Assembly: GCA_964535015.1 (NCBI GenBank)
Contig: CAZHRU010000088.1
Coordinates: 1 to 10,429 of the forward strand
Reading direction: 5' to 3'
Origin: CAZDUS01 sp964535015
GTDB taxonomy: Bacteria > Verrucomicrobiota > Kiritimatiellia > CAIKKV01 > CAITUY01
Length of the DNA stretch: 10,429 bases
Shown: piece by piece, positions 1 through 5,270 of the stretch
How positions within the stretch are numbered: position 1 is the stretch's first letter
Layout of the letters: each line of letters begins with the position of its first letter
The notes under the pieces: generated by a model
The model's input: the letters and a program-made list of their open reading frames with translations, nothing else
Told to the model about the DNA's origin: nothing
The model's database searches: none
Program-made: the position numbers and the translations under genes

Positions 1-1037
1 CAGCGAATCCACCGCTTTATGTGACCCAACAGGAAGCGTATGACTTCTATCTGTCGAATTTTGTGCTGACAGAGGAGGAGAAGACGCTCTATCGCAAACT
101 CCTGGTAAACGGCCCCATTCAAGGCCGGTATTTCGGGTTGGACCGCAAGGAGGATGCGTGCGAAACGAACCCCGACCGATTGAATGCCAGGTTCGTCAAG
201 TACGCGCGTCAGACCGGGGTGATGGCGGCAAGACGGGCGATGACGGAAGCCGGACTGACCGCCCATGACTTAGGCGGGGTGATTGTCAATACCTGCACGG
301 GGTACCTGTGTCCGGGATTGTCCTCCTATGTGGTGGAAGACCTGGGGTTGCCTTCGACGGTGAGGACATTGGACGTTGCCGGGATGGGGTGCGGCGGGGC
401 GTTGCCGAACATTACGACGGCGGCGGCCATGCTGGCGGCGGATGGCGGACGGCCTTGGATAAGTGTGGCGGTGGAAATCTGCAGTGCCACCTTCTTTATG
501 GGGTCGGATCCCGCCCTGATTGTCAGCAACTGCATATTTGGCGATGGGGCGGCGGCGGTTGTCCTTCAGGACGAGGCGAGTATTGCCGGGACAGGCGGCC
601 GTATGCGCATTATGGGAAGCACGTCCTGCATTCATCCGGAATACCGGGAGCAACTGCGTTACCGCCAGGAAGACGGACGTTTACGCAACGTGCTGACGAT
701 ACGGGTGCCGGTCATTGGGGCGAAGTTGGCAGGGGAGGCGTTGGACGTTTTGTTGAAGCAGCATCAACTGACCCGTCAGGAGATTGCCTGGTGGGCGGTG
801 CATGCGGGCGGCACAGCGGTGCTGGACCAGGTAGGGCGCGATCTGGGGCTCGATGCTCGGGCTTTGCAGTATTCGCTCAGCGTTTTCCATAACTATGGGA
901 ACATGTCGTCTCCGTCCGTCTTGTTTGCCTTGCGCGAGATTATTGAGCATGGGAAACCGAAAGCAGGGGATCGCGGCGTGATGCTGTCGTTTGGCGCCGG
1001 GTTCTCGGCGTTTGCTATGCTGGTGGAGTTTTTGTAA
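1..1037 (+). CDS. Type III polyketide synthase (chalcone/alkylresorcinol synthase superfamily), 5' end outside window
   Basis: Thiolase-fold enzyme of the type III PKS family, expected to extend an acyl-CoA starter with malonyl-CoA and cyclise the product without an acyl carrier protein. Counting from the GTG at 21, the Cys-His-Asn triad is visible: Cys124 in GMGCGGALPN, His261 in WAVHAGG and Asn294 in HNYGNMSSPSV. FGDGAAAVVL (173-182) and the SFGAGFSA loop (323-330) are also family hallmarks. The frame stays open leftward from 21 and reads ANPPLYV before the TQQ, which fits the usual ANPP...Q N-terminus. The GTG is therefore probably an internal valine, and about 15-25 residues plus the true start lie outside. 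The triad with the Asn, and the hydroxylase and methyltransferases that follow, favour type III PKS over FabH. Substrate and product cannot be read from the sequence; an alkylresorcinol or alkylpyrone from a fatty acyl-CoA is inferred from the neighbours. Confidence 0.9.
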   Translation, partial: ANPPLYVTQQEAYDFYLSNFVLTEEEKTLYRKLLVNGPIQGRYFGLDRKEDACETNPDRLNARFVKYARQTGVMAARRAMTEAGLTAHDLGGVIVNTCTGYLCPGLSSYVVEDLGLPSTVRTLDVAGMGCGGALPNITTAAAMLAADGGRPWISVAVEICSATFFMGSDPALIVSNCIFGDGAAAVVLQDEASIAGTGGRMRIMGSTSCIHPEYREQLRYRQEDGRLRNVLTIRVPVIGAKLAGEALDVLLKQHQLTRQEIAWWAVHAGGTAVLDQVGRDLGLDARALQYSLSVFHNYGNMSSPSVLFALREIIEHGKPKAGDRGVMLSFGAGFSAFAMLVEFL

Positions 1038-1044
1038 GGGAGGA
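1038..1044 (+). promoter_or_regulatory. Shine-Dalgarno-like GGGAGGA abutting an ATG
   Basis: GGGAGGA lies directly after the PKS stop (TAA 1035-1037) and touches the ATG at 1045. The spacing from the GGAGG core is only about 1 nt, far shorter than the usual 5-9 nt. Either this ATG initiates poorly, perhaps by translational coupling, or the palindromes downstream have displaced the original start of the hydroxylase gene. Confidence 0.45.
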
Positions 1045-2406
1045 ATGAATAGGGTTTCCATTACCCATGATGCCGGGCGTATCTCCGAGTCTTGGCACTG
1101 TCATGCTCAGAAATCGACCGCACACCGTGCGGTCCTACATCAATCGACCGCACACCGTGCGGTCCTACACCTTTGGAATTATGTAGGGCGTCACGATGTG
1201 ACGCCAAACACAGTGACGCCAAAACCCGGAGATGCGCCCTATGATGCCGACGTTATCGTGGTGGGGGCGGGGCCTTGTGGGGCGTTCCTGGCGAATCTGC
1301 TGGGGCAGATGGGGTTATCCTGCCTGCTTCTTGAAAAGCGCCTCGACCTCCCGGCCGCCTCGATGGCGATAGGCGTCATGCCGCCTTCGCTCCGGCGATT
1401 GGAGAGTCTCAAATTGGCGGAGGAGGTCATTGACGCCGGGTGCCGGGTCACTCGTGCCAGGGTGTTGGATGAAAGGGCTGTGCTGGGGACTCTGGAGTTG
1501 GGAACGCTACCGGCTCCGTTCAACTACGTTCTTTCGATTCCGCAGGGCGATCTGGTTCGGCTTCTGCGGAGGCGACTTTGCGGTTGGCCTGGGGTCCGTC
1601 TGCTTCTCGGGCGGGAGGTTCAGGCGATTACCCAGGATAAGCGGGGCGTGAGGATTGAGGCGCGCGACGTGGGCACCGGTGTCACAACGGTTCTTTCCGC
1701 CCGTTTTGCGGTTGCCTGTGACGGGAGCCGGAGTCCGATGCGTAGCAGGATAGGCATTCCGCTGAAGGGGAAGTCCTATACCTCATCCTTTGTCATGGCC
1801 GACTTCCCTGAAACGACGTCCTGGCACGGTGAAGCAAGGCTTTTCTTTACGGCGGCGGGTTCGATTGAGTCGTTTCCGTTACCTCGGGCGAGGCGGAGGT
1901 GGGTCATTCAGGTGGATGGGGTGGCGTCAACGGCGGCGGACATTGTACGACGGGTGGAGGCGGTGGCGGGCGTTTCACTCGAGGAGGGATTGGCGGAAGG
2001 GGTGACTCAGTTTACGCCCGAGCGGCGCCTGTGCGAACGCTATTTCAAGGGGCGGGTGGTTTTGTGTGGTGATGCCGCCCATGTCATGAGTCCGATTGGC
2101 GGGCAGGGGATGAACACGGGGCTGGCGGATGCCTGGCATCTGGCGGGTGTGCTTCAACGTCTGTGCGCCAGTGGTGAACCACCGGAGCGCCTGTTGGGGC
2201 GTTATGAGGACTGCCGGCGTCGTGCGTTTTGTATTGCCGCCAACCGGGCGGCGCGGGGGATGGGGTTGGGCACTTTAAGAGGGCGGTTGGGCTCGGCCCT
2301 GCGGGGTGGTTTTGTGCGGAGGATTCTGTTTGGGCCTCTGTTGCGGGATCGTCTTGCACCGTATTTTGCCATGCTGACGATTCCCGACGAGGATCCGGTG
2401 GGATAA
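1045..2406 (+). CDS. FAD-dependent aromatic-ring monooxygenase (PHBH/UbiH-like), uncertain N-terminus
   Basis: Group A flavoprotein hydroxylase, expected to use FAD, NAD(P)H and O2 to hydroxylate an aromatic ring. The GxGxxG dinucleotide fold GAGPCG is at 1264-1281, after DADVIVV. The DG motif (VACDGSRSPMRSRIG) is centred on 1720-1725, and the second FAD motif CGDAAHVMSPIGGQG starts near 2065. Downstream, LADAWHLAG is also typical. Residues before the Rossmann fold (about 1045-1240) look unlike the family and are partly translated from short palindromic repeats, giving STAHRAVLHQ/STAHRAVLHL. I chose ATG 1045 because it follows a purine-rich site and the PKS stop by 7 nt. GTG 1198 or GTG 1213 would give a more ordinary N-terminus but lack a good ribosome site. 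The gene is 3 nt upstream of the UbiE-like gene. By analogy with SrsC, it may oxidise a resorcinol ring towards a hydroquinone or quinone; geranylgeranyl-reductase-type activity is less likely. Confidence 0.85.
   Translation: MNRVSITHDAGRISESWHCHAQKSTAHRAVLHQSTAHRAVLHLWNYVGRHDVTPNTVTPKPGDAPYDADVIVVGAGPCGAFLANLLGQMGLSCLLLEKRLDLPAASMAIGVMPPSLRRLESLKLAEEVIDAGCRVTRARVLDERAVLGTLELGTLPAPFNYVLSIPQGDLVRLLRRRLCGWPGVRLLLGREVQAITQDKRGVRIEARDVGTGVTTVLSARFAVACDGSRSPMRSRIGIPLKGKSYTSSFVMADFPETTSWHGEARLFFTAAGSIESFPLPRARRRWVIQVDGVASTAADIVRRVEAVAGVSLEEGLAEGVTQFTPERRLCERYFKGRVVLCGDAAHVMSPIGGQGMNTGLADAWHLAGVLQRLCASGEPPERLLGRYEDCRRRAFCIAANRAARGMGLGTLRGRLGSALRGGFVRRILFGPLLRDRLAPYFAMLTIPDEDPVG
1112..1169. repeat. 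Two tandem 28-bp palindromic repeats (GTAGGA-flanked)
   Basis: Identical 28-bp units occupy 1112-1139 and 1142-1169, a 30-bp period with 2 bp between. Each contains a perfect 8-bp inverted repeat GACCGCAC-ACC-GTGCGGTC (1116-1134 and 1146-1164). On the minus strand each reads TGTAGGACCGCAC..., the same TGTAGG lead-in as the plus-strand hairpin at 1181-1205. The 30-bp period preserves the frame of the hydroxylase ORF, so the repeats may be translated. They resemble REP or other short interspersed palindromes that cluster between genes. Confidence 0.85.
1181..1223 (+). repeat. GTAGG-flanked hairpin with an extra right arm
   Basis: After ATGTAG, a perfect 8-bp stem GGCGTCAC-GAT-GTGACGCC spans 1187-1205. 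An 11-bp piece, GTGACGCCAAA at 1198-1208, is repeated at 1213-1223, giving two possible right arms. The stem sequence differs from the 1112-1169 repeats, but the architecture is the same: TGTAGG, 8-bp stem, 3-nt loop. Both GTG codons within the repeated arms (1198 and 1213) are in frame with the hydroxylase, so the element may supply or replace its start. Confidence 0.75.
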
Positions 2407-2409
2407 CGC

Positions 2410-3147
2410 ATGCGCAACGGATTTCTATCAAGGATGCGGGAGGATCTTGCGGAGGCGGAGACAACGCGGAAACTTAACCTCGGCCTTTTTGCCCTGATTG
2501 CCCCCAAGTATGATGATGCCACGCGGTGCCTGTCCCTGGGGCGTGATTCCTGTTGGAAGGATCGTTTGATTGCGCGATTGCCGGTGCAGACGGCGCCGGT
2601 GTGTCTTGATCTGGCGTGCGGCACGGGTGATCTCACGAGGCGGCTGGCGGAGAAGTACCCGGATGGAACCATCATCGGTCTGGATTTGACGGAGGTCATG
2701 CTGGAGCAGGCAAGGAGTCATGGTCAATCGGGGGCCATACGGTATGTGGTGGGCGACATGGGGTCCACGGGGTTGCCGGACAATTCCGTGGACATTGTCA
2801 CAGGGGGGTATGCGTTGCGGAATGCCGGGGATTTGAGGGAGGCGTTACATGAGGTCCATCGGGTCCTGCGGCCGGGCGGGGTGGCTGTGTTCCTTGATTT
2901 TTCAAAACCGGCCAATCCGTGGGGACAGCGCCTTGGTCAGGGGATTCTGAGGGTCTGGGGCGGACTCTGGGGGTGGTTATTGCATCGGGATTCACGGGTT
3001 TACGTCTATATTGCGGACAGTCTGGCGCGCTATCCGGATCGCCGTCAATTGGCCTCGCTTTATTGCGGGGCCGGTTTTGAGATCCGGCAGACTTGTCATG
3101 CTTTTGGCGGTTTGATCGAGTGCGTGACGCTGGAGAAACGCCGATGA
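2410..3147 (+). CDS. UbiE/MenG-like SAM-dependent C-methyltransferase
   Basis: Class I methyltransferase of the UbiE/COQ5 family, 245 residues, close to the family's usual length. Motif I LDLACGTGDLT is at 66-75, the acidic motif GLDLTEVMLEQA at 90-101, and family-specific TGGYALRNAGDLREAL at 131-146. RVLRPGGVAVFLDFSKP follows at 151-167. The N-terminal YDDATRCLSLGRDSCWK region matches the UbiE YD...S.G....WK pattern. UbiE/MenG enzymes C-methylate the ring of prenylated quinol precursors in ubiquinone and menaquinone synthesis. Here the PKS/hydroxylase cassette suggests that a polyketide-derived hydroquinone lipid is the substrate, but housekeeping demethylmenaquinone methylation cannot be excluded. 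The start is well placed: ATG lies 3 nt after the hydroxylase stop with GGTGGGA upstream at suitable spacing. The stop overlaps the next gene by ATGA. Confidence 0.87.
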   Translation: MRNGFLSRMREDLAEAETTRKLNLGLFALIAPKYDDATRCLSLGRDSCWKDRLIARLPVQTAPVCLDLACGTGDLTRRLAEKYPDGTIIGLDLTEVMLEQARSHGQSGAIRYVVGDMGSTGLPDNSVDIVTGGYALRNAGDLREALHEVHRVLRPGGVAVFLDFSKPANPWGQRLGQGILRVWGGLWGWLLHRDSRVYVYIADSLARYPDRRQLASLYCGAGFEIRQTCHAFGGLIECVTLEKRR

Positions 3148-3980
3148 AACGTCTTCCCGACTTTTCCAGGCGGGCGGATCTTGTGGAAAGGATGGACAGT
3201 CCTGAGTGTGACCAGGCGATGTTGCTGGGTACCGTGCGGAGGTTTGAACTGAGCAACCTTCTTTTCACGCGGTACCGCAAGGTGTTGAGGCGGCACGTTC
3301 TTGCCGATATGCGGCGCCAGCCTGGGCGACTCCATCGGTTGACGGATCTTGGGGCTGGGGGATGCGATGTGGTCCGATGGATGGTGCGGGTCTGCCGGCG
3401 GGAGAACCTGAGGATTGCCGTGCGCGCCATCGAGCAGGATGCGCGGATTGTGGAGTACGCCCGCAAGGCCAGTGCGGACTATCCGGAGATCGAAGTGTTG
3501 CAGGGGAATGCCTGCGATCCGGAGTCGTGGGGGGCGCCGGACTACCTGTTCGCCCAGCACTTCGTGCATCATCTGTCCGATGAGGTTGTTATCCGTTTAC
3601 TGGAGGATATGGACCGTGTTGCCGGACGATGTTTTGTTGTCAATGATCTTAGCCGGAGCCAGTTGGCTTACGTCGGATTCGGGCTGGTGGCAGGGATGTT
3701 GGGGAAGGGGACGTACATTCTTGAGGACGGGTTGGTTTCCATCCGGCGGGGATTCCGCGAGGCGGAAATCAGGCAGATGGTGGAAGCGGCGGGATTGACC
3801 AAGTCAGTTTCCATCGAACGGATGGCGCCGTCGCGCCTAGTGATTGTTGGGGGACGGGGAAGGTCGTTATTATCCCGGGAAGCGGGAGTTCAGGAGGCTG
3901 ACGCCCCAGAATCCCCTGAGTTGCGAGGCGGGACACCCAAATCAACAATTCAATATTCACCACCCGCCGAGTACGGCTAG
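3144..3980 (+). CDS. Class I SAM methyltransferase with a C-terminal tail from repeat DNA
   Basis: A 278-residue methyltransferase-fold protein. The SAM-binding loop TDLGAGGCDVVRW is at 67-79, an acidic residue ends the next strand (AIEQDARIVEYA, 95-106), and DYLFAQHFVHHLSDE is at 133-147. The C-terminal half has a LEDGLVSIRRGFREAEI stretch (193-209) common to small-molecule methyltransferases. GGAG at 3132-3135 lies 8 nt before ATG 3144, and the ATGA overlap with the preceding stop fixes this start and implies coupling. It may O- or C-methylate the cassette product, in the role of SrsB. The fold's own sequence ends near RLVIVGGRG (231-239). Residues 239-256 are encoded by the 54-bp direct repeat, and the last residues with the TAG stop (3978-3980) come from the mobile element's left inverted repeat. 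The natural C-terminus has apparently been replaced by about 40 foreign residues; effect on activity is unknown. Confidence 0.83.
   Translation: MKRLPDFSRRADLVERMDSPECDQAMLLGTVRRFELSNLLFTRYRKVLRRHVLADMRRQPGRLHRLTDLGAGGCDVVRWMVRVCRRENLRIAVRAIEQDARIVEYARKASADYPEIEVLQGNACDPESWGAPDYLFAQHFVHHLSDEVVIRLLEDMDRVAGRCFVVNDLSRSQLAYVGFGLVAGMLGKGTYILEDGLVSIRRGFREAEIRQMVEAAGLTKSVSIERMAPSRLVIVGGRGRSLLSREAGVQEADAPESPELRGGTPKSTIQYSPPAEYG
3858..3911. repeat. 54-bp direct repeat, left copy
   Basis: Identical over 54 bp to 4710-4763 (offset 852). Read on the minus strand it encodes the last residues and stop of the membrane protein gene at 4722-5270 (FWGVSLLNSRFPG). It is therefore a displaced fragment of that gene's 3' end, lying in sense with the methyltransferase and extending its ORF. 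Beyond 3911 a further 20 or so bases still resemble the right copy imperfectly, then similarity is lost. Confidence 0.92.
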
Positions 3981-4002
3981 AGACACTGAGGCACGGAGAA
4001 GA
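3955..4002 (+). repeat. Left terminal inverted repeat
   Basis: It begins ATTCACCACCCGCCGAGTAC and is the reverse complement of 4647-4694, with mismatches only at repeat positions 29, 33, 34 and 41. It contains the TAG that terminates the upstream methyltransferase ORF. The inner half reads CACTGAGGCACGGAGAAG, a purine-rich phrase I recall as often scattered around GxxExxY genes in environmental genomes; that is memory and needs a search. Confidence 0.9.
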
Positions 4003-4012
4003 CAACATCAAT

Positions 4013-4062
4013 GTGGCGTTTATTTCGATCCCGCGAGTACACGGTATCAAAATAAACGCCAC
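4013..4062 (+). repeat. Left subterminal hairpin of the element
   Basis: Arms of 21 nt (4013-4033 and 4042-4062) pair at 19 of 21 positions around the 8-nt loop CGAGTACA. The outer 13 positions, GTGGCGTTTATTT, are perfect. The sequence is unrelated to the right-end hairpin, so this is an end-specific structure and not an extension of the inverted repeat. Confidence 0.85.
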
Positions 4063-4175
4063 GGTTTCTTAGAGAAGGAGGTACCAGAGGGGCGGGGAGC
4101 AGTCCGGGTTTGGGTGTGTTCGTGGTGTCAATGTTGGCGCTTGATAGGAGGTCTATTTAGAGATATACATGTTCT

Positions 4176-4547
4176 ATGGATAACGACTTACTCACTCGCC
4201 ATATTATCGGCGCCGCCATGGAGGTTCATAGGTATTGGGGGCCAGGACTCTACGAGCAGATCTACCAGAAAAGCCTGTGCCGTGAATTCATGTTACGAGC
4301 GATACCCTTCGTTAGCGAAATGCAATTACCCTTAATCTATAAAGGTGAACCCGTTGGAGACAACCTGCGCCTAGACTTTATGGTGGACAACGAAGTTATT
4401 ATTGAGATAAAGGCCGTTTCCTGTTTGGAGGAAATTCACTCGGCCCAGTTGTTGTCCTACATGAGGTTGACGAAGTGCAGAACCGGACTAGTAATCAACT
4501 TCAACGTCCCGGTTCTAAAAAACGGTATCAAGCGAATGGTTCTATAG
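4176..4547 (+). CDS. GxxExxY protein (PDDEXK-fold nuclease-like, Pfam PDDEXK_3 type)
   Basis: A complete 123-residue protein, within the usual 120-135 range of this family. The naming motif is present as GPGLYEQIYQ (G-L-Y-E-Q-I-Y, around residues 24-30). The nuclease-like core LRLDFMVDNEVIIEIKA (63-79) contains the D...ExK arrangement, followed by the conserved QLLSYMRL helix. ATG 4176 is the only good start because a TAG lies in frame at 4158. AGGAGG at 4146-4151 is too distant (24 nt) to be its ribosome site, so translation may be weak. No biochemical role is firmly established for the family as far as I know; the PDDEXK relation implies DNA cleavage or binding. It is the sole gene of the inverted-repeat element, and its more AT-rich codon use differs from neighbours, consistent with horizontal arrival. 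Confidence 0.88.
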   Translation: MDNDLLTRHIIGAAMEVHRYWGPGLYEQIYQKSLCREFMLRAIPFVSEMQLPLIYKGEPVGDNLRLDFMVDNEVIIEIKAVSCLEEIHSAQLLSYMRLTKCRTGLVINFNVPVLKNGIKRMVL

Positions 4548-4590
4548 CCCACGACTCCTCCCTTCCTCTCTTTCTTTTTCTTCGCGAGGG

Positions 4591-4642
4591 GTTTCACGTA
4601 TTTTCCCGGAACGGTATTCCGTTTCCGGAAAATACGCGAAAC
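4591..4642 (+). repeat. Right subterminal hairpin of the element
   Basis: Arms of 24 nt (4591-4614 and 4619-4642) pair at 21 of 24 positions around the 4-nt loop TATT. The outer part is GTTTC.CGTATTTTCC. It ends 4 bp before the right terminal inverted repeat and follows a pyrimidine-rich tract (about 4548-4585) after the GxxExxY stop. It could act as a transcription terminator or as a recognition structure for mobilisation. Confidence 0.85.
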
Positions 4643-4646
4643 ATTA

Positions 4647-4694
4647 TCTTCTCGGTGCCTTGGTGCCTCTAGCCGTACTCGGCGGGTGGTGAAT
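4647..4694 (-). repeat. Right terminal inverted repeat
   Basis: Reverse complement partner of 3955-4002, 44 of 48 positions matching. The outer 28 bp (4667-4694) are perfect, and the mismatches lie in the inner 20 bp. It ends 15 bp before the right 54-bp direct repeat. Confidence 0.9.
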
Positions 4695-4709
4695 CCTGCT
4701 CAGACCTCC

Positions 4710-4763
4710 GGAAGGTCGTTATTATCCCGGGAAGCGGGAGTTCAGGAGGCTGACGCCCCAGAA
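4710..4763. repeat. 54-bp direct repeat, right copy (3' end of the membrane protein gene)
   Basis: This is the parental-looking copy. It covers the stop codon (minus-strand TAA at 4722-4724) and last 13 or so codons of the rubredoxin-domain membrane protein gene, plus 12 bp beyond it. The copy at 3858-3911 is identical and in the same orientation. Confidence 0.92.
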
Positions 4764-5270
4764 GCCCAGAATTGAGGCGGCGAGCATGGCCAATGCACTT
4801 AGGCCGGCGATGAGTGCCATGGGCATGGGATGAAGTTGGACGCAGGCGAAGACGCCGCCGGTCAGGGCGAGGTAGATGGCGCCCAGAACCATTTTCCTGA
4901 CGAGAAGGGGTGTGGTAATTTTGCGGAAACGCACATTGCCATCAAACATGCCGGCGATAAAGGCGGCGATGACCGTGAATGGCAGGGCATGGCCGAGAAC
5001 GAAGACAACCGTTGTCAGGGGTCGGACCCAACCGGCCTTCACGAAAGGGGTGAGCAGTGAAATGGCCAGGATGGTTGCCGTATACGCCTGGGTGAAGTGA
5101 ACCAGAATGGGGTGGATGTCCAGTGCAAGGAGGAACTTGCGTTTGGAGGAAATCCGCTCATCATGCGGAACGAACATTGTCGCCTTCACCCCGCAGGCGG
5201 GGCACTCGTCACCTAACTTATCCTGAGCCACGATATAGCCGCATGCCTTACAGATCATCATGGGTTGCAT
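4722..5270 (-). CDS. Membrane protein with N-terminal rubredoxin-type metal site and DUF2231-like domain
   Basis: 182 residues. The N-terminus has two CxxC knuckles, Cys7/Cys10 (MICKACGYIV) and Cys23/Cys26 (DECPACGVKATMFVP), spaced as in the C-terminal rubredoxin domain of rubrerythrins, so it should bind iron or zinc. Next comes DIHPILVHFTQAY (51-63), the HP..VHF pattern of DUF2231-type membrane domains, then about four hydrophobic helices (roughly 62-76, 86-107, 125-145 and 149-175). Start choice is firm: AAGGAG on the minus strand (5278-5283) lies 7 nt before ATG 5268-5270. It overlaps the end of cydB by 23 bp, so it is the last gene of the cyd operon. A role in passing electrons to, or protecting, the bd oxidase is inferred from context only. 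Its 3' end is duplicated at 3858-3911. Confidence 0.8.
   Translation of the reverse strand: MQPMMICKACGYIVAQDKLGDECPACGVKATMFVPHDERISSKRKFLLALDIHPILVHFTQAYTATILAISLLTPFVKAGWVRPLTTVVFVLGHALPFTVIAAFIAGMFDGNVRFRKITTPLLVRKMVLGAIYLALTGGVFACVQLHPMPMALIAGLSALAMLAASILGFWGVSLLNSRFPG

Larger units (their letters stand above)
3955..4694 (+). mobile_element. 740-bp inverted-repeat element carrying a GxxExxY gene, no transposase
   Basis: It is bounded by 48-bp terminal inverted repeats matching at 44 of 48 positions, with the outer 28 identical. Immediately inside each end lies a long, unrelated hairpin (4013-4062 and 4591-4642). The only plausible gene is the GxxExxY ORF at 4176-4547. Base composition is visibly more AT-rich than either flank. 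No transposase or integrase is present, so it is either mobilised in trans or moves by a mechanism involving its own PDDEXK-type protein. No clean short target duplication abuts the ends. Instead, 54-bp direct repeats lie 43 bp outside the left end and 15 bp outside the right end. Confidence 0.75.

Noticed and set aside
991..1044. ATG at 991 as start of the flavin hydroxylase
   Set aside because: It lies inside the conserved C-terminal coding region of the PKS, has no ribosome site, and is far from the Rossmann fold.
1112..1169. Two identical 28-bp palindromic repeats resembling the start of a CRISPR array
   Set aside because: Only two units with a 2-bp gap and no spacers; no cas genes nearby.
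3093..3143. Earlier ATG at 3093 for the second methyltransferase
   Set aside because: It would overlap the UbiE-like gene by 55 nt, whereas ATG 3144 has GGAG at 8 nt and an ATGA overlap.
3844..4335. Plus-strand ORF of 163 codons across the element's left end
   Set aside because: It spans the repeat, the hairpin and the GxxExxY start in another frame, with no family resemblance.
3955..4694. A classical insertion sequence
   Set aside because: No transposase-sized ORF, no DDE or HUH motif, and no short target duplication touching the ends.
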